Below, in pieces: positions 8,501 to 14,310 of a stretch of 14,310 bases of DNA. How positions within the stretch are numbered: the first letter of the stretch is position 1; every line of letters starts with the position of its first letter. The DNA is taken from the NCBI GenBank assembly GCA_964522605.1, contig CAZFWV010000161.1, positions 1 through 14,310 of the forward strand. Direction: 5' to 3'. The notes below the pieces were generated by a model. It did no database searches, was not told where the DNA came from, and worked only from the letters and a program-made list of their open reading frames with translations. The position numbers were made by a program, and so were the translations under genes. The DNA is from CAVZLD01 sp964522605. Lineage in GTDB: Bacteria > Planctomycetota > Planctomycetia > Pirellulales > Pirellulaceae.

Positions 8501-8945
8501 CTATTCGGGACAGTTCTCCTACATCCAACCGAACCTCACACAAACGATTCCGCTGCCTGCTGCTCAAGGTAGTCAGACGCTACCACTGCCCGAACGGCTA
8601 CACAATCAGAACGTCCTGATTGAAATTGAGGGCGCGGGAAATCGACGGTCGCAGCCCTACTATTCCAATGCCTTGGCGGTCCAGGTCATTGAGAATTATG
8701 GCCAACTACGCGTCACGGACGTGAAGGACGGCAAACCGCTTTCGACGGTCTACGTTAAGGTGTACGCCCAGTTGGACAATGGCCAGGTGCAGTTCTTCAA
8801 GGACGGATACACGGACCTGCGCGGCCGCTTTGATTACTCGTCGTTGAGCACGAATCTTCTGGACCATGTCAGCAAATTCGCGATCCTCGTTCTGAGCGAG
8901 GAGCATGGCGCCGTCGTGCGGGAGGCCAATCCACCCAAACGATAG
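2589..8945 (+). CDS. Giant exported protein (2118 aa) with macroglobulin-like beta modules
   Basis: Function is unknown. Residues 1-24 are a signal peptide (hydrophobic core 6-16, likely cut after VMTA), so it acts outside the cytoplasm. Helical sequence follows (about 40-415). A beta-rich module at 425-527 runs from KNVSTLIVKVYRIN to GLYVIDFIGNGKNSR; further Ig/MG-like stretches cover about 530-900. An acidic/Ala-rich spacer lies at 1018-1058, helical sequence with an SFYLSRKDPEFF patch at 1160-1300, and a Gly/Met/Arg-rich linker at 1327-1395. A beta domain at 1500-1660 is followed by TPR-like helices (1815-1905), a second module like the first (1935-2033), and an end domain containing KDGYTDLRGRFDY. 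It recalls alpha-2-macroglobulins, but only five Cys exist and none lies in a CxEQ thioester. A weak AGGG site lies 8 nt before the ATG. The frame is intact and appears monocistronic. I believe similar long proteins occur in other planctomycetes, unverified. Confidence 0.93.
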   Translation: MNRSWIILLVGVLGLFQGSNVMTAEIGFVEDFALAADRTVPLAQLIPGTEDYYYYHCLHYQSQQQYDKVESLLTDWIERHNVTPRVREIQNRQALLTYGGSAEKTLDYLQKQLGLRFDHQRDTVNRAAELPTAFDPALIARERLTRLALERHRDNLDGFEDSALEWLIGQDLDAGRQRVLLQRLQRPDLTRLARFVVEDLNAPNSPGFGAFPIHHQLLKDQLDELLQLKPNLRNEVNFVHTYLTKLRPNPDVDWQNDPEKQQAYLERLWSFVSTLAPTHNSLKAHVLYHRLTLDMSRGQYDKSRFLDYLQLPRSAPYVNPRYLTQPENRNFAANLGEDFRSLTLLPPVGEDQSLVRQYLQHFFVDASDYKEFEPYVNDVYLKELFAETKIVNGLGDPNQWYAMLPPANYQQLKERVDLDFAPSNPRLFAADQSVNLDVDVKNVSTLIVKVYRINALNYYQDQARQVSTNINLDGLVANEEQTYQYDEPPLRRVRRHFEFPSLSEPGLYVIDFIGNGKNSRVLVQKGKLHHVVRTTPAGLAFTVLDEKNQPLKNASLWLGGQTFSAHSSGEIVVPFSTQPGQQPVILIHGATVTLDSFHHPAEAYQLEAGIYADRESLLANRVTNILLRPGLTLNGTPVSLKLLENVRLEITSTDLDDVSTTEVVSTLSLQDDQDVVHALRVPPRLSSIQFVLRAQVKSLSENKLIDVQASQSYTINQIEKSFATEDLHLRLDDQGYSLDVLGKSGEPKANRPVQITVKHRDFREPVVVTLRSDAAGRIDLGDLHEIVTLSVKGPEGTEHAWPLRPDRHSYPQSIHGLAGEVVELPYIFAPQEPDRDTLSLLELRDGTFVADRFSALKVERGRLLLQNLPPGDYSLVLKPLDRQILVRITEGDVAAGYALGEKRQLELRGSESLYIQSIAVDPDQLTIALGNVSPTARVHIFATEFEPAFDAFDQLARVRDAEPVWSTRVPAISLYVEGRLIGDEFRYILDRKYAQKFPGNMLPRPELLLNPWAIRDTATGQEELAEGTELPAAAADLAGERAQAEGEGRVAGAPTDFANLDFLSRASAIQLNAKPDEQGRIRIDRSKLEGKSYIRVLAVDAFATSSRTVLLPPVEAKSLDLRLLRGLDPQQSFSQQKQITLINKGETFAVDDIRTAKFELYDSLSKVYRLYETLQPHPHLDEFRFVLRWDQISDVEQRELYSKYACHELSFYLSRKDPEFFETVIQPYLRNKLHKTFMDEYLLGDDLKSYLDPWKYEQLNVVERILLAQRIEGEGPRTAEHLTNAWNLIPPDLDRFNLLFDTALKGQSMAVQDELGLVERLAEVEAAPQADYALPPAPGGAMGGMGGAADRRSLGRAVDSARGSRPTRQRFAGADVARDGAMEAESLADEAPTIRYDQLSRSAARKMRENYFADDLALRGEVADKAFFRQLDQTKEWVENNYYQLPIEQQDADLVGINAFWLDFARHREEGPFFSTNLAEASRNFTEIMLALAVLDLPVESPKHEVTFGDNSAQIIAGGPCIVFHQQIRPTQSREETSSVLVSENFFRHGDRHQMVGNQQVDKFVTEEFLVQAVYGGQIVVTNPTSAPVKLDVLIQVPIGAIPVNNGQYTRNVHLQLEPYRTESLEYYFYFPAPGQYAHFPVHVAKGDVLLASAEGMEFHVVEELTQIDRESWPYVSQSGTNDDVLQYLRTQNLQAIQLDRIAFRMGDRDFFRQAIEILTQRHAYDHTLWSYAIKHNEPQAIEEYLRHADDFVQQCGRLLNSPLLVINPVERKMYEHMEYHPLVNPRAHQIGARRQILNDRFHAQYHRWLDVLSFVPKLNDQDRLATVYYLLLQDRFAEAIDHFQQIDRSAVQTQLQYDYCAAYVEMTLGKTAAARAIANQYENHPVDRWREAFALVRTQLDEIEGQDVSVVNAEDRNQVQDELAAKQPSFDFKIEAKDIQLEYRNLEAVRINYYLMDIELLFSRNPFVQRYSGQFSYIQPNLTQTIPLPAAQGSQTLPLPERLHNQNVLIEIEGAGNRRSQPYYSNALAVQVIENYGQLRVTDVKDGKPLSTVYVKVYAQLDNGQVQFFKDGYTDLRGRFDYSSLSTNLLDHVSKFAILVLSEEHGAVVREANPPKR

Positions 8946-9016
8946 AAGAAACCTACCCACCGCGGTCCACTTCAGACTCTGCGCCGAATTTGAATTTGGA
9001 GGTTGTGCGTCGCCAC

Positions 9017-9031
9017 ATTCGCGAGAATTCG
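9017..9031. repeat. Second copy of the left-edge motif
   Basis: attcgcgagaattcg here matches attcgtgagaattcg at 2-16 in 14 of 15 positions. Both copies are intergenic, just beyond the 3' end of a gene. A short hairpin follows at 9037-9053 (gtctcg/cgggac, one G-U pair, 5-nt loop) without a T-run. Confidence 0.5.
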
Positions 9032-9099
9032 ACCGTGTCTCGCCGGGCGGGACCCCCGTCGTTACGCACAAGTCGAGCGAAACCAAAGATCGAGCAGAT

Positions 9100-9179
9100 G
9101 AACCACGGATCGAACGGACAAGACGGATGTCCACGGATCTGTCCGTGCCGATCCGTACCCTCCGTCGAATCCGTGGTTC
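9100..9179. repeat. 80-bp near-palindrome of phased cggat units between convergent genes
   Basis: The outer arms gaaccacggat (9100-9110) and atccgtggttc (9169-9179) are perfect reverse complements. Inside, acgga recurs at 9105, 9114, 9123 and 9133, and tccgt at 9142, 9152, 9161 and 9170. Each unit has an exact partner about the centre 9139.5, with steps 9-9-10 on the left and 10-9-9 on the right, while the spacer bases mostly do not pair. It lies between the stop of the giant gene and the stop of mutS, where a long hairpin could terminate or block transcription from both sides. No T-run flanks it. Confidence 0.85.
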
Positions 9180-9210
9180 CCTCTTCGGCTACGTCGTGTT
9201 GATTTGAAAG

Positions 9211-11820
9211 CTACTCCAGTTGCCCTTTCCAGCGCTGAATCTGCAGCAGCGCCTCGACGGGTGTGAGCTGATTCACATCGAGCTCGCGCACCTCGTCCAG
9301 CAGCGGATGTTCGGCGGGCCCGAACAGAGTCAACTGAATGTCACCGCGTTTTCGTTCCAGATGCGGTGGCGGAATTCGCGGGCGTCCCTGTCCGTCCAGA
9401 TGCTCCGCCTCCAAACGCGCCAGAATCTGCTTCGCACGCTCGTTCACATCGGTGGGGACGCCCGCCAAACGCGCCACGTGAATTCCGTAGCTCTTGTCCG
9501 CTGCACCTTCCACAATCTTATGCAGAAAGACCACGTCGTCTTGCCACTCTTTGACGGCGACATTCAGGTTTCTTACGCCGGCCAGCGTCTGCTGCAGATC
9601 GGTTAATTCATGGTAGTGCGTCGCAAACAGCGTGCGGCAGCCGATCTGATCATGCAGATACTCGACGATCGCCCAAGCCAGCGACAACCCATCGTAGGTG
9701 CTCGTCCCGCGCCCGATCTCATCCAGAATCACCAGACTCTTTTCCGAGGCCGTGTTCAGGATCCGAGCCGTTTCGGTCATCTCCACCATGAAGGTACTCT
9801 GCCCACGGGACAACTCGTCGCTGGCACCCACGCGGGCAAAGATCCGATCGGCGATTCCAATTCGGGCCGAGCGCGCCGGGACGAAACTACCGATCTGCGC
9901 CATCAACGTGATCAGCGCAACCTGCCGAATGTAGGTGCTCTTTCCGGCCATGTTCGGTCCGGTGATCAAGAGGATCAAACCCTGCTGATTATCGGCCACC
10001 GTATCGTTCGGGACGAAAGTGCCCTGCGGATTCACAAGATCCAGAACCGGATGTCGGCCGTCGACGATCTCCAGCATGGTTTGTTCAACCAACTGGGGTC
10101 GACAATATCCCTGACGACGCGCCAGTTCCGACAGACCGACCAAGACGTCCAATTGAGCGAGTACGTTCGCGGTCGCCTGCAGACGACGCGCCATGGACTG
10201 AACCAAGGTGCGCAGCTCGAGGAACAGTTCATATTCGAGCTCTTGAGATTTTTCGTCGGCCGACAGGACTTTTTCTTCGTATTCCTTCAATTCTGGCGTG
10301 ATATACCGTTCCGCGTTCTTGAGGGTCTGCTTGCGAATATAGGTCGGCGGAACTTTGTCTCGATGCGCGTTCGTGACTTCGATGTAATACCCAAAAACTT
10401 TGTTGAACCCAACCTTCAGACTGGGAATCCCGGATTCTTGGAGTTGCTGAGCCTGATAGCGGGCAATCCACTCCTTTCCGCCCGATGCGAGTTGCCGCAA
10501 TTCGTCCAATTCCGATCGATATCCGGTCCGAATGAAGCCGCCCTCGCGGCAGCTGAGCGGACAATCGTCGCGCAGGGCCGCCTGTAACTCGTCACGCAGT
10601 TCGGGGCACAAGTCGAGTTCGCCGCACCGCTGCTGCAGTAGAGGAGAATGGCAATGCTCCAGCCCCTCACGAACAGCCGGTAGAACCTGCAACGTTTGCG
10701 CCAGGCAACTCAAGTCGCGCGGGTTCGTGCGTCCCGTCGCAACGCGGGCCAGCAACCGTTGGAGGTCATAAATCTCTTTCAGCCGAGTCTGAAACTCATG
10801 GCACAATCCGGGCTCGTCGAGTAATTCTTCAATTGCATCGAGTCGCCGTTCGATCTCGTCGCGCTGGGTCAACGGATTGGCAATCCAATCCGCCATTTCG
10901 CGTGAGCCCATCGCCGTCACGGTCCGATCGATGACCGCCAAAAGCGAACCATCGCGGCGATCCTCCCGCAAGGTCCGCGTGATTTCCAAGCTTCGACGTG
11001 TGGCCTGGTCGATCTCGAGACGTTGTCCGGTCCGATACGGCAAGAGGCGATCGATATGCTCCAGGGACGATTTCTGGGTATCCTGCAGGTAGGAAATCAC
11101 GGCGCCCGCCGCACGAATCGCGGGGCCATCCTCCGACTCGAAGCCGAATCCCTCGAGGGTGTTCACGCCCAATTGCCGCAGCAGGACCTGCTGCGCCGTC
11201 TCGTGACCAAATTCCCACGGCGGCTGCCGAGTCACCATCACCGACCCCATCGCCGAGAGTTCCGGCAGGTCGGCATCCTCGCTGATCAGGCATTCTGCGG
11301 GTTGGATTCGCGCCAGTTCGTCCAGCAGACGCGCACGCGGCAGCCTCATCGCCAGGAAACGCCCGAGAGACAGTTCGACCCACGCTAGACCGACAGTCGC
11401 CGCCGTATTGGCTTTGCCGGATCGATCAATCGCCACGGCCGCCAGGTAGTTGCTTTCGCGCGGATCCAGCAGCGCATCGTCCGTCAGCGTGCCAGGCGTG
11501 ACCACGCGCGTCACGTCGCGACGGACCAACCCCTTGGCCTTCTTCGGATCTTCCACCTGCTCGCAAATCGCGACGCGCAACCCGTGAGAAATCAGCTTCG
11601 CCAGGTAGCTGTCGAGCTGGTGATGCGGAAATCCGGCCATCGGCACCGGATTCTCCGAGCTCTTGTCGCGGCTGGTCAGAGTCAACCCGACCTTTTCCGC
11701 GGCAACTTTCGCGTCTTCGAAGAACAGCTCGTAGAAATCCCCCATCCGAAACAGGAGCAGCGCATCGCCGCAAGCGGCCTTCGCATCCATGTACTGCTGC
11801 ATCATCGGTGTCGTCGCCAT
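9211..11820 (-). CDS. mutS: DNA mismatch repair protein MutS
   Basis: This 869-residue protein recognises base mismatches and small loops in DNA and starts mismatch repair together with MutL, which is not in this window. The N-terminal mismatch-binding domain carries the Phe-X-Glu motif at F29-Y30-E31 within GDFYELFFEDAK. The connector, lever and clamp regions fill the middle. The ATPase domain has Walker A GPNMAGKST at 621-629, the STFMVEMTE segment, Walker B ending at D700-E701 with the IGRGTSTYDG signature, and FATHYHEL (H735). The sequence ends in the usual helical dimerisation region. Length is close to the 853 residues of E. coli MutS and no key residue is missing. The start at 11820 fits because TPMMQQY directly follows, as in known MutS proteins, although no strong Shine-Dalgarno precedes it. 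It lies 46 bp downstream of the FliG-like gene and may share its transcript. Confidence 0.98.
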   Translation of the reverse strand: MATTPMMQQYMDAKAACGDALLLFRMGDFYELFFEDAKVAAEKVGLTLTSRDKSSENPVPMAGFPHHQLDSYLAKLISHGLRVAICEQVEDPKKAKGLVRRDVTRVVTPGTLTDDALLDPRESNYLAAVAIDRSGKANTAATVGLAWVELSLGRFLAMRLPRARLLDELARIQPAECLISEDADLPELSAMGSVMVTRQPPWEFGHETAQQVLLRQLGVNTLEGFGFESEDGPAIRAAGAVISYLQDTQKSSLEHIDRLLPYRTGQRLEIDQATRRSLEITRTLREDRRDGSLLAVIDRTVTAMGSREMADWIANPLTQRDEIERRLDAIEELLDEPGLCHEFQTRLKEIYDLQRLLARVATGRTNPRDLSCLAQTLQVLPAVREGLEHCHSPLLQQRCGELDLCPELRDELQAALRDDCPLSCREGGFIRTGYRSELDELRQLASGGKEWIARYQAQQLQESGIPSLKVGFNKVFGYYIEVTNAHRDKVPPTYIRKQTLKNAERYITPELKEYEEKVLSADEKSQELEYELFLELRTLVQSMARRLQATANVLAQLDVLVGLSELARRQGYCRPQLVEQTMLEIVDGRHPVLDLVNPQGTFVPNDTVADNQQGLILLITGPNMAGKSTYIRQVALITLMAQIGSFVPARSARIGIADRIFARVGASDELSRGQSTFMVEMTETARILNTASEKSLVILDEIGRGTSTYDGLSLAWAIVEYLHDQIGCRTLFATHYHELTDLQQTLAGVRNLNVAVKEWQDDVVFLHKIVEGAADKSYGIHVARLAGVPTDVNERAKQILARLEAEHLDGQGRPRIPPPHLERKRGDIQLTLFGPAEHPLLDEVRELDVNQLTPVEALLQIQRWKGQLE

Positions 11821-11866
11821 GGGCGGATCGTAACATCCTATTCGAGAAGCGAACAGGGGCGACGGC

Positions 11867-12511
11867 TCAGCGAAGATCGGCAGCCGGATTCACGTCATCC
11901 GCCACAAAGCCGCTTTCCTGCAAAGCCTTCACTAAGACTTGGCGGGACGCCCCCTGAGCGCTGTCCACCATCCGGGCGAGCAGCTGCTTGCCACCTTGAT
12001 TGAGCGCGGACCGGGTCCGGTTGCGAACGACCATCTGCCGGAGCGCATGGGCCAGATCGGGCACGGCGGAAATCGCCTGACCATCAAGCGAGGCCAGCTG
12101 CTGAACAACCTCCGTCCGCTGCGACGCAGGCAAATGCGAGAGCACGTCGGTCGCCATTTGCGGATTCAGATGGGCCAGAATGACCGCTTGCGTCCGCGGC
12201 AACTCCTCGTGAATCAGGCGGGCGATTTCCGCGGGAGCGAGTGGCTGCAGAAAATGAAACGCGGGCGGTCCCGGCTCGGCAGGATCCCACCGTCGGTAAT
12301 TCGCGTCGCGAGCCGGCTGGTGCGTGTCTTGCAAGAATTGCCGAAGCACACGTGCACGCTCCGCGGAACTTGATTCCGTCAAGTCCGCGAGCTGCTGCCG
12401 CAGCGCCCGAGCATCGGCGGGACTCAAGCGCGAAAGGACTCGCGCCACATACCGCGAGGGCAGGCAGGAAAGCAACACGGCGGCTTCGCGGAGGGATGGC
12501 TGCACGCTCAT
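11867..12511 (-). CDS. FliG-like protein lacking the C-terminal torque domain
   Basis: Counted from the ATG at 12511 this is 214 residues. Residues 5-62 resemble the FliG N-terminal domain (REAAVLLSCLP...VLSRLSPADARAL). Residues 85-158 resemble the FliG middle domain, with ELPRTQAVILAHLNP where classical FliG has EHPQT..LILAHLDP, then ATDVLSHLP. Residues 165-200 may match the start of the next armadillo segment. The charged C-terminal helix that meets the stator is absent, and full FliG is about 330-340 residues. The missing part is not in another frame, since mutS begins 46 bp later. No flagellar gene is nearby, so a motor role is doubtful; a related helical scaffold role is equally possible. 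The start is uncertain: GGAG lies only 2 nt before 12511, and in-frame ATGs at 12526 and 12535 and a GTG at 12607 are alternatives. The 274 bp upstream hold nothing I can identify. Confidence 0.75.
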   Translation of the reverse strand: MSVQPSLREAAVLLSCLPSRYVARVLSRLSPADARALRQQLADLTESSSAERARVLRQFLQDTHQPARDANYRRWDPAEPGPPAFHFLQPLAPAEIARLIHEELPRTQAVILAHLNPQMATDVLSHLPASQRTEVVQQLASLDGQAISAVPDLAHALRQMVVRNRTRSALNQGGKQLLARMVDSAQGASRQVLVKALQESGFVADDVNPAADLR

Positions 12512-12785
12512 GTCTCCGAGCGGCATCGGGTGCATCGGTCCAATCGTAGCAGACACCTTCCGGTGCCGTTCACCCAAGCAGACCAAATTGATCTCCGCGG
12601 ACGGCACAGTCGAATGTGCCCGCTACCCATCAGTGGAGGACGTGCCGATTCCGTTCGGCATTGCCTCACCTCCCGGTATCGGCCCCCCGACGCCCGTTCT
12701 TGAAACGGTTTGCGCGAATTGCCTCCGTCACTCGAGAACAATCAGTCAACTTTCGCTCGTCACCCTGCCCGTTGTCCCTTCGCAA

Positions 12786-13331
12786 TCATGCCCAGCTTTC
12801 CCGCGAAGGATTACCCGTCAGCGGAATCGAATCGTCATGCCACTGCCAGAAGCCCCACTGGCCAAAGTTTTCATCGACGCCGATTCGCAGAGCTCGCGGT
12901 CGAGGCTGACCGGCCTGCGTGAGACTCTCGAGCAGTTTGTGCCCGAGGAATCGGGCGAGGAGTTCCGTCGTCGTGTTCGAGACGGGCAGCAACACCACAT
13001 CGCAACGCGGGAAAACCCACCGGCGGTCCTGGAAGACCGCCTCCACCTGCTGCTGGTCCGCAGTCACGCGGATCATTGGATGGGAGATTGGCAGCAGGAC
13101 GTGATGGTCCAGTTGATCGACAAGCGTTTTCAACGAGTCGCGCAGAACAATGAAGTCGATCACATATTGATTGTCATCCAGGGGGCCCTCGACTTCCGCT
13201 TGCACGCGATAGTTGTGACCGTGCAGTCGTTCGCAGATGTCGCCCGCATACGTGATGAAGTGGGCCGCACTGAACACGAGATAATCTTTGGTCACTCGGA
13301 CGAAATAACGTTCATTCATTCGAAGATCCAT
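12786..13331 (-). CDS. 6-pyruvoyl-tetrahydropterin synthase / QueD family protein
   Basis: This 181-residue cytosolic enzyme belongs to the T-fold PTPS/QueD family, which acts on dihydroneopterin triphosphate or related pterins. Zinc ligands are H24 (FSAAHF) and H37, H39 (HGHNY). The catalytic Cys C33 sits four residues before HGH, D75-H76 lies in the LDHH motif, and pterin-anchoring Glu candidates are E123 (TTTELLARF) and E154 (VDENFG). All key residues are therefore present. It is longer than a typical QueD of about 120 residues because of an insert at about 80-115 and a C-terminal tail. The start at 13331 is chosen because its ATG overlaps the TGA of the upstream CitG-like gene (TGATG), giving translational coupling; an internal ATG at 13319 is the alternative. 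Coupling to a CitG-family gene argues against a queuosine role and for another pterin cofactor, possibly tetrahydromethanopterin. That assignment is inference. Confidence 0.88.
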   Translation of the reverse strand: MDLRMNERYFVRVTKDYLVFSAAHFITYAGDICERLHGHNYRVQAEVEGPLDDNQYVIDFIVLRDSLKTLVDQLDHHVLLPISHPMIRVTADQQQVEAVFQDRRWVFPRCDVVLLPVSNTTTELLARFLGHKLLESLTQAGQPRPRALRIGVDENFGQWGFWQWHDDSIPLTGNPSRESWA

Positions 13332-14185
13332 CAGCGATACGGAGGCGAAAGCGAGCCATCGCGCAAGGCGGCAAACAGGGCTGCCGCGATGAGGTCGGCC
13401 GACGTTCCGGGATTCCGCCGGTGACCGTCTGATCGTAGCCAAAAATCCAAGTCCGACAAGGCAGACCAGTATGCCTGCTGGCCGACAGCCCGCAATTGGA
13501 GCACCATCGCGGCGCGTGCCGCCGCCTCCTGCGCGATCGACCGACCACACTTTCGCTGAATGAGACTGTCGGGATACTCACTCATCAAGCGAACGTGGGT
13601 CAGAACAATGCGATCGGAGAGGCGCGTACCGCTGTTCGGATCCAACAGGCTGGGCAGAACAAATTCCAGGACCTCCCGGAAGTTATTTGTGTATTGACGA
13701 GCGATCAAATCTCGGTCTGCTGCAGCGGACATGGCTTCCAGCAGGCAAGCGGGCGCATCATCGCGCACGTCGAGACGATCGATCGTCTGATCGACAGGCA
13801 TCAATCCGCCGGGCTGCGCGTCCCGAATTGCCGCATAGACGTCGGCGGCGTCCCCTGACGTCAGGTTTTGCAGCACATCCCGCAACCCGTCGCCAAGCGG
13901 TTGCTGACGGGGAACACACGCCAACGGGGCCAGCAGCAGGATCATTCCCAGATTCGTGTTGTTGCCGGCCATCCTCCGCGTCGCGGCGACGGCGTCACGA
14001 ATCGTCCGACCGACCGGCAACTCGGCAGCACGGTCAAAAATGGGCCCGACGGCCACGGCACTGGCCACGAAGTCTTGGAACGTGGTGTCCTCAAAGTCGG
14101 CCCCTCGGTGCACGTTACCCGGCTTGGGTGCCGACAGTTCCAGCAGGCACGCCAGCGTTGCACACTGGCCGGTCGTCAACTGCAT
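13331..14185 (-). CDS. CitG / triphosphoribosyl-dephospho-CoA synthase family protein
   Basis: This 284-residue protein belongs to the CitG family. Classical members make the triphosphoribosyl-dephospho-CoA precursor of the citrate lyase prosthetic group from ATP and dephospho-CoA. Family motifs are SAPKPGNVHRGADF at 18-31, AGNNTNLGMILLLAPLA at 73-89 and the C-terminal NPGTSADLIAAALF at 258-271. The NTNLG..LLLAPLA form resembles versions found in archaea and in C1-metabolising bacteria rather than citrate fermenters. No citrate lyase genes are nearby, so a role in citrate lyase maturation is unlikely. Its stop overlaps the start of the PTPS-family gene, and the pair is best read as a cofactor-synthesis unit. 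The start at 14185 is supported by AGAGGAG at 14200-14194, 8 nt upstream. The frame is complete. The 125 bp upstream should hold the promoter, but I saw no convincing box pair. Confidence 0.85.
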   Translation of the reverse strand: MQLTTGQCATLACLLELSAPKPGNVHRGADFEDTTFQDFVASAVAVGPIFDRAAELPVGRTIRDAVAATRRMAGNNTNLGMILLLAPLACVPRQQPLGDGLRDVLQNLTSGDAADVYAAIRDAQPGGLMPVDQTIDRLDVRDDAPACLLEAMSAAADRDLIARQYTNNFREVLEFVLPSLLDPNSGTRLSDRIVLTHVRLMSEYPDSLIQRKCGRSIAQEAAARAAMVLQLRAVGQQAYWSALSDLDFWLRSDGHRRNPGTSADLIAAALFAALRDGSLSPPYR

Positions 14186-14193
14186 CAGGCCGA

Positions 14194-14200
14194 CTCCTCT
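14194..14200 (-). promoter_or_regulatory. Ribosome binding site of the CitG-like gene
   Basis: Read on the minus strand, AGAGGAG lies 8 nt before the ATG at 14185 and fixes this start as the most likely one for the first gene of the leftward block. Confidence 0.7.
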
Positions 14201-14310
14201 GCTCAGCTAACGGTGAGTTTCTCGTCGGGGCCAGCGAATTCTATCATGTGGCAGGGTTGAGTTGTGTTTCTGCCTGGTTTGACTGTCGGCATTTTGAAAC
14301 GCAGCGCAGC

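Noticed and set aside
9610..10587. Long rightward open frame of 325 codons
   Set aside because: It lies wholly antisense to mutS in its most conserved part; the product has no family features and the frame is open because of the codon bias of the real gene.
12512..12785. A separate small gene or N-terminal extension in the gap upstream of the FliG-like gene
   Set aside because: Open frames here lack ribosome sites and family similarity; the GTG at 12607 would add 32 residues unlike FliG.
12324..13424. Rightward open frame of 366 codons
   Set aside because: It is antisense to the PTPS-family and FliG-like genes, crosses the gap between them and starts inside a conserved domain of the opposite strand, with no recognisable product.

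Overview
The window looks like a chromosomal stretch from a planctomycete, probably of the Pirellula/Rhodopirellula/Gimesia kind. The reasons are a secreted Cys-type sulfatase, a very large exported protein with macroglobulin-like beta modules, a CitG-family gene coupled to a 6-pyruvoyl-tetrahydropterin synthase (PTPS) family gene, a FliG-like fragment that is not in a flagellar operon, and wide intergenic gaps that carry dispersed inverted-repeat elements. This is inference from gene content; there is no rRNA or marker gene to prove it.

Layout. Positions 1-208 are non-coding and repeat-rich: a perfect 17-bp inverted repeat, then a REP-like hairpin pair. A leftward sulfatase gene occupies 209-1573. 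From about 1574 the direction reverses: a leader with a terminator-like hairpin, then a two-gene rightward unit made of a 43-residue very basic protein and a DUF2905 membrane protein. A 506-bp gap (2083-2588) holds a degenerate ATCCG decamer repeat ending in T6 and a perfect 8-bp hairpin 71 bp before the next start. The centre of the window (2589-8945) is one gene for a 2118-residue exported protein of unknown function.

That gene converges on a leftward block. The 265-bp gap between them contains a strikingly symmetric 80-bp near-palindrome built from four phased cggat units per arm, plus second copies of short motifs seen at the left edge of the window. The leftward block, in transcription order, is CitG-like protein (14185-13331), PTPS-family protein (13331-12786, start and stop overlapping), a FliG-like protein without the torque domain (about 12511-11867), and mutS (11820-9211, 46 bp after the FliG-like stop).

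How the genes may work together. The CitG/PTPS pair is almost certainly co-translated and could serve pterin-linked C1 cofactor synthesis (tetrahydromethanopterin type, known in planctomycetes); that assignment is inferred. MutS is ordinary mismatch repair. The FliG-like gene may share its transcript, but nothing indicates a common function. The sulfatase and the giant protein both carry export signals and act outside the cytoplasm. No tRNA, rRNA, CRISPR array, transposase or prophage gene was seen.
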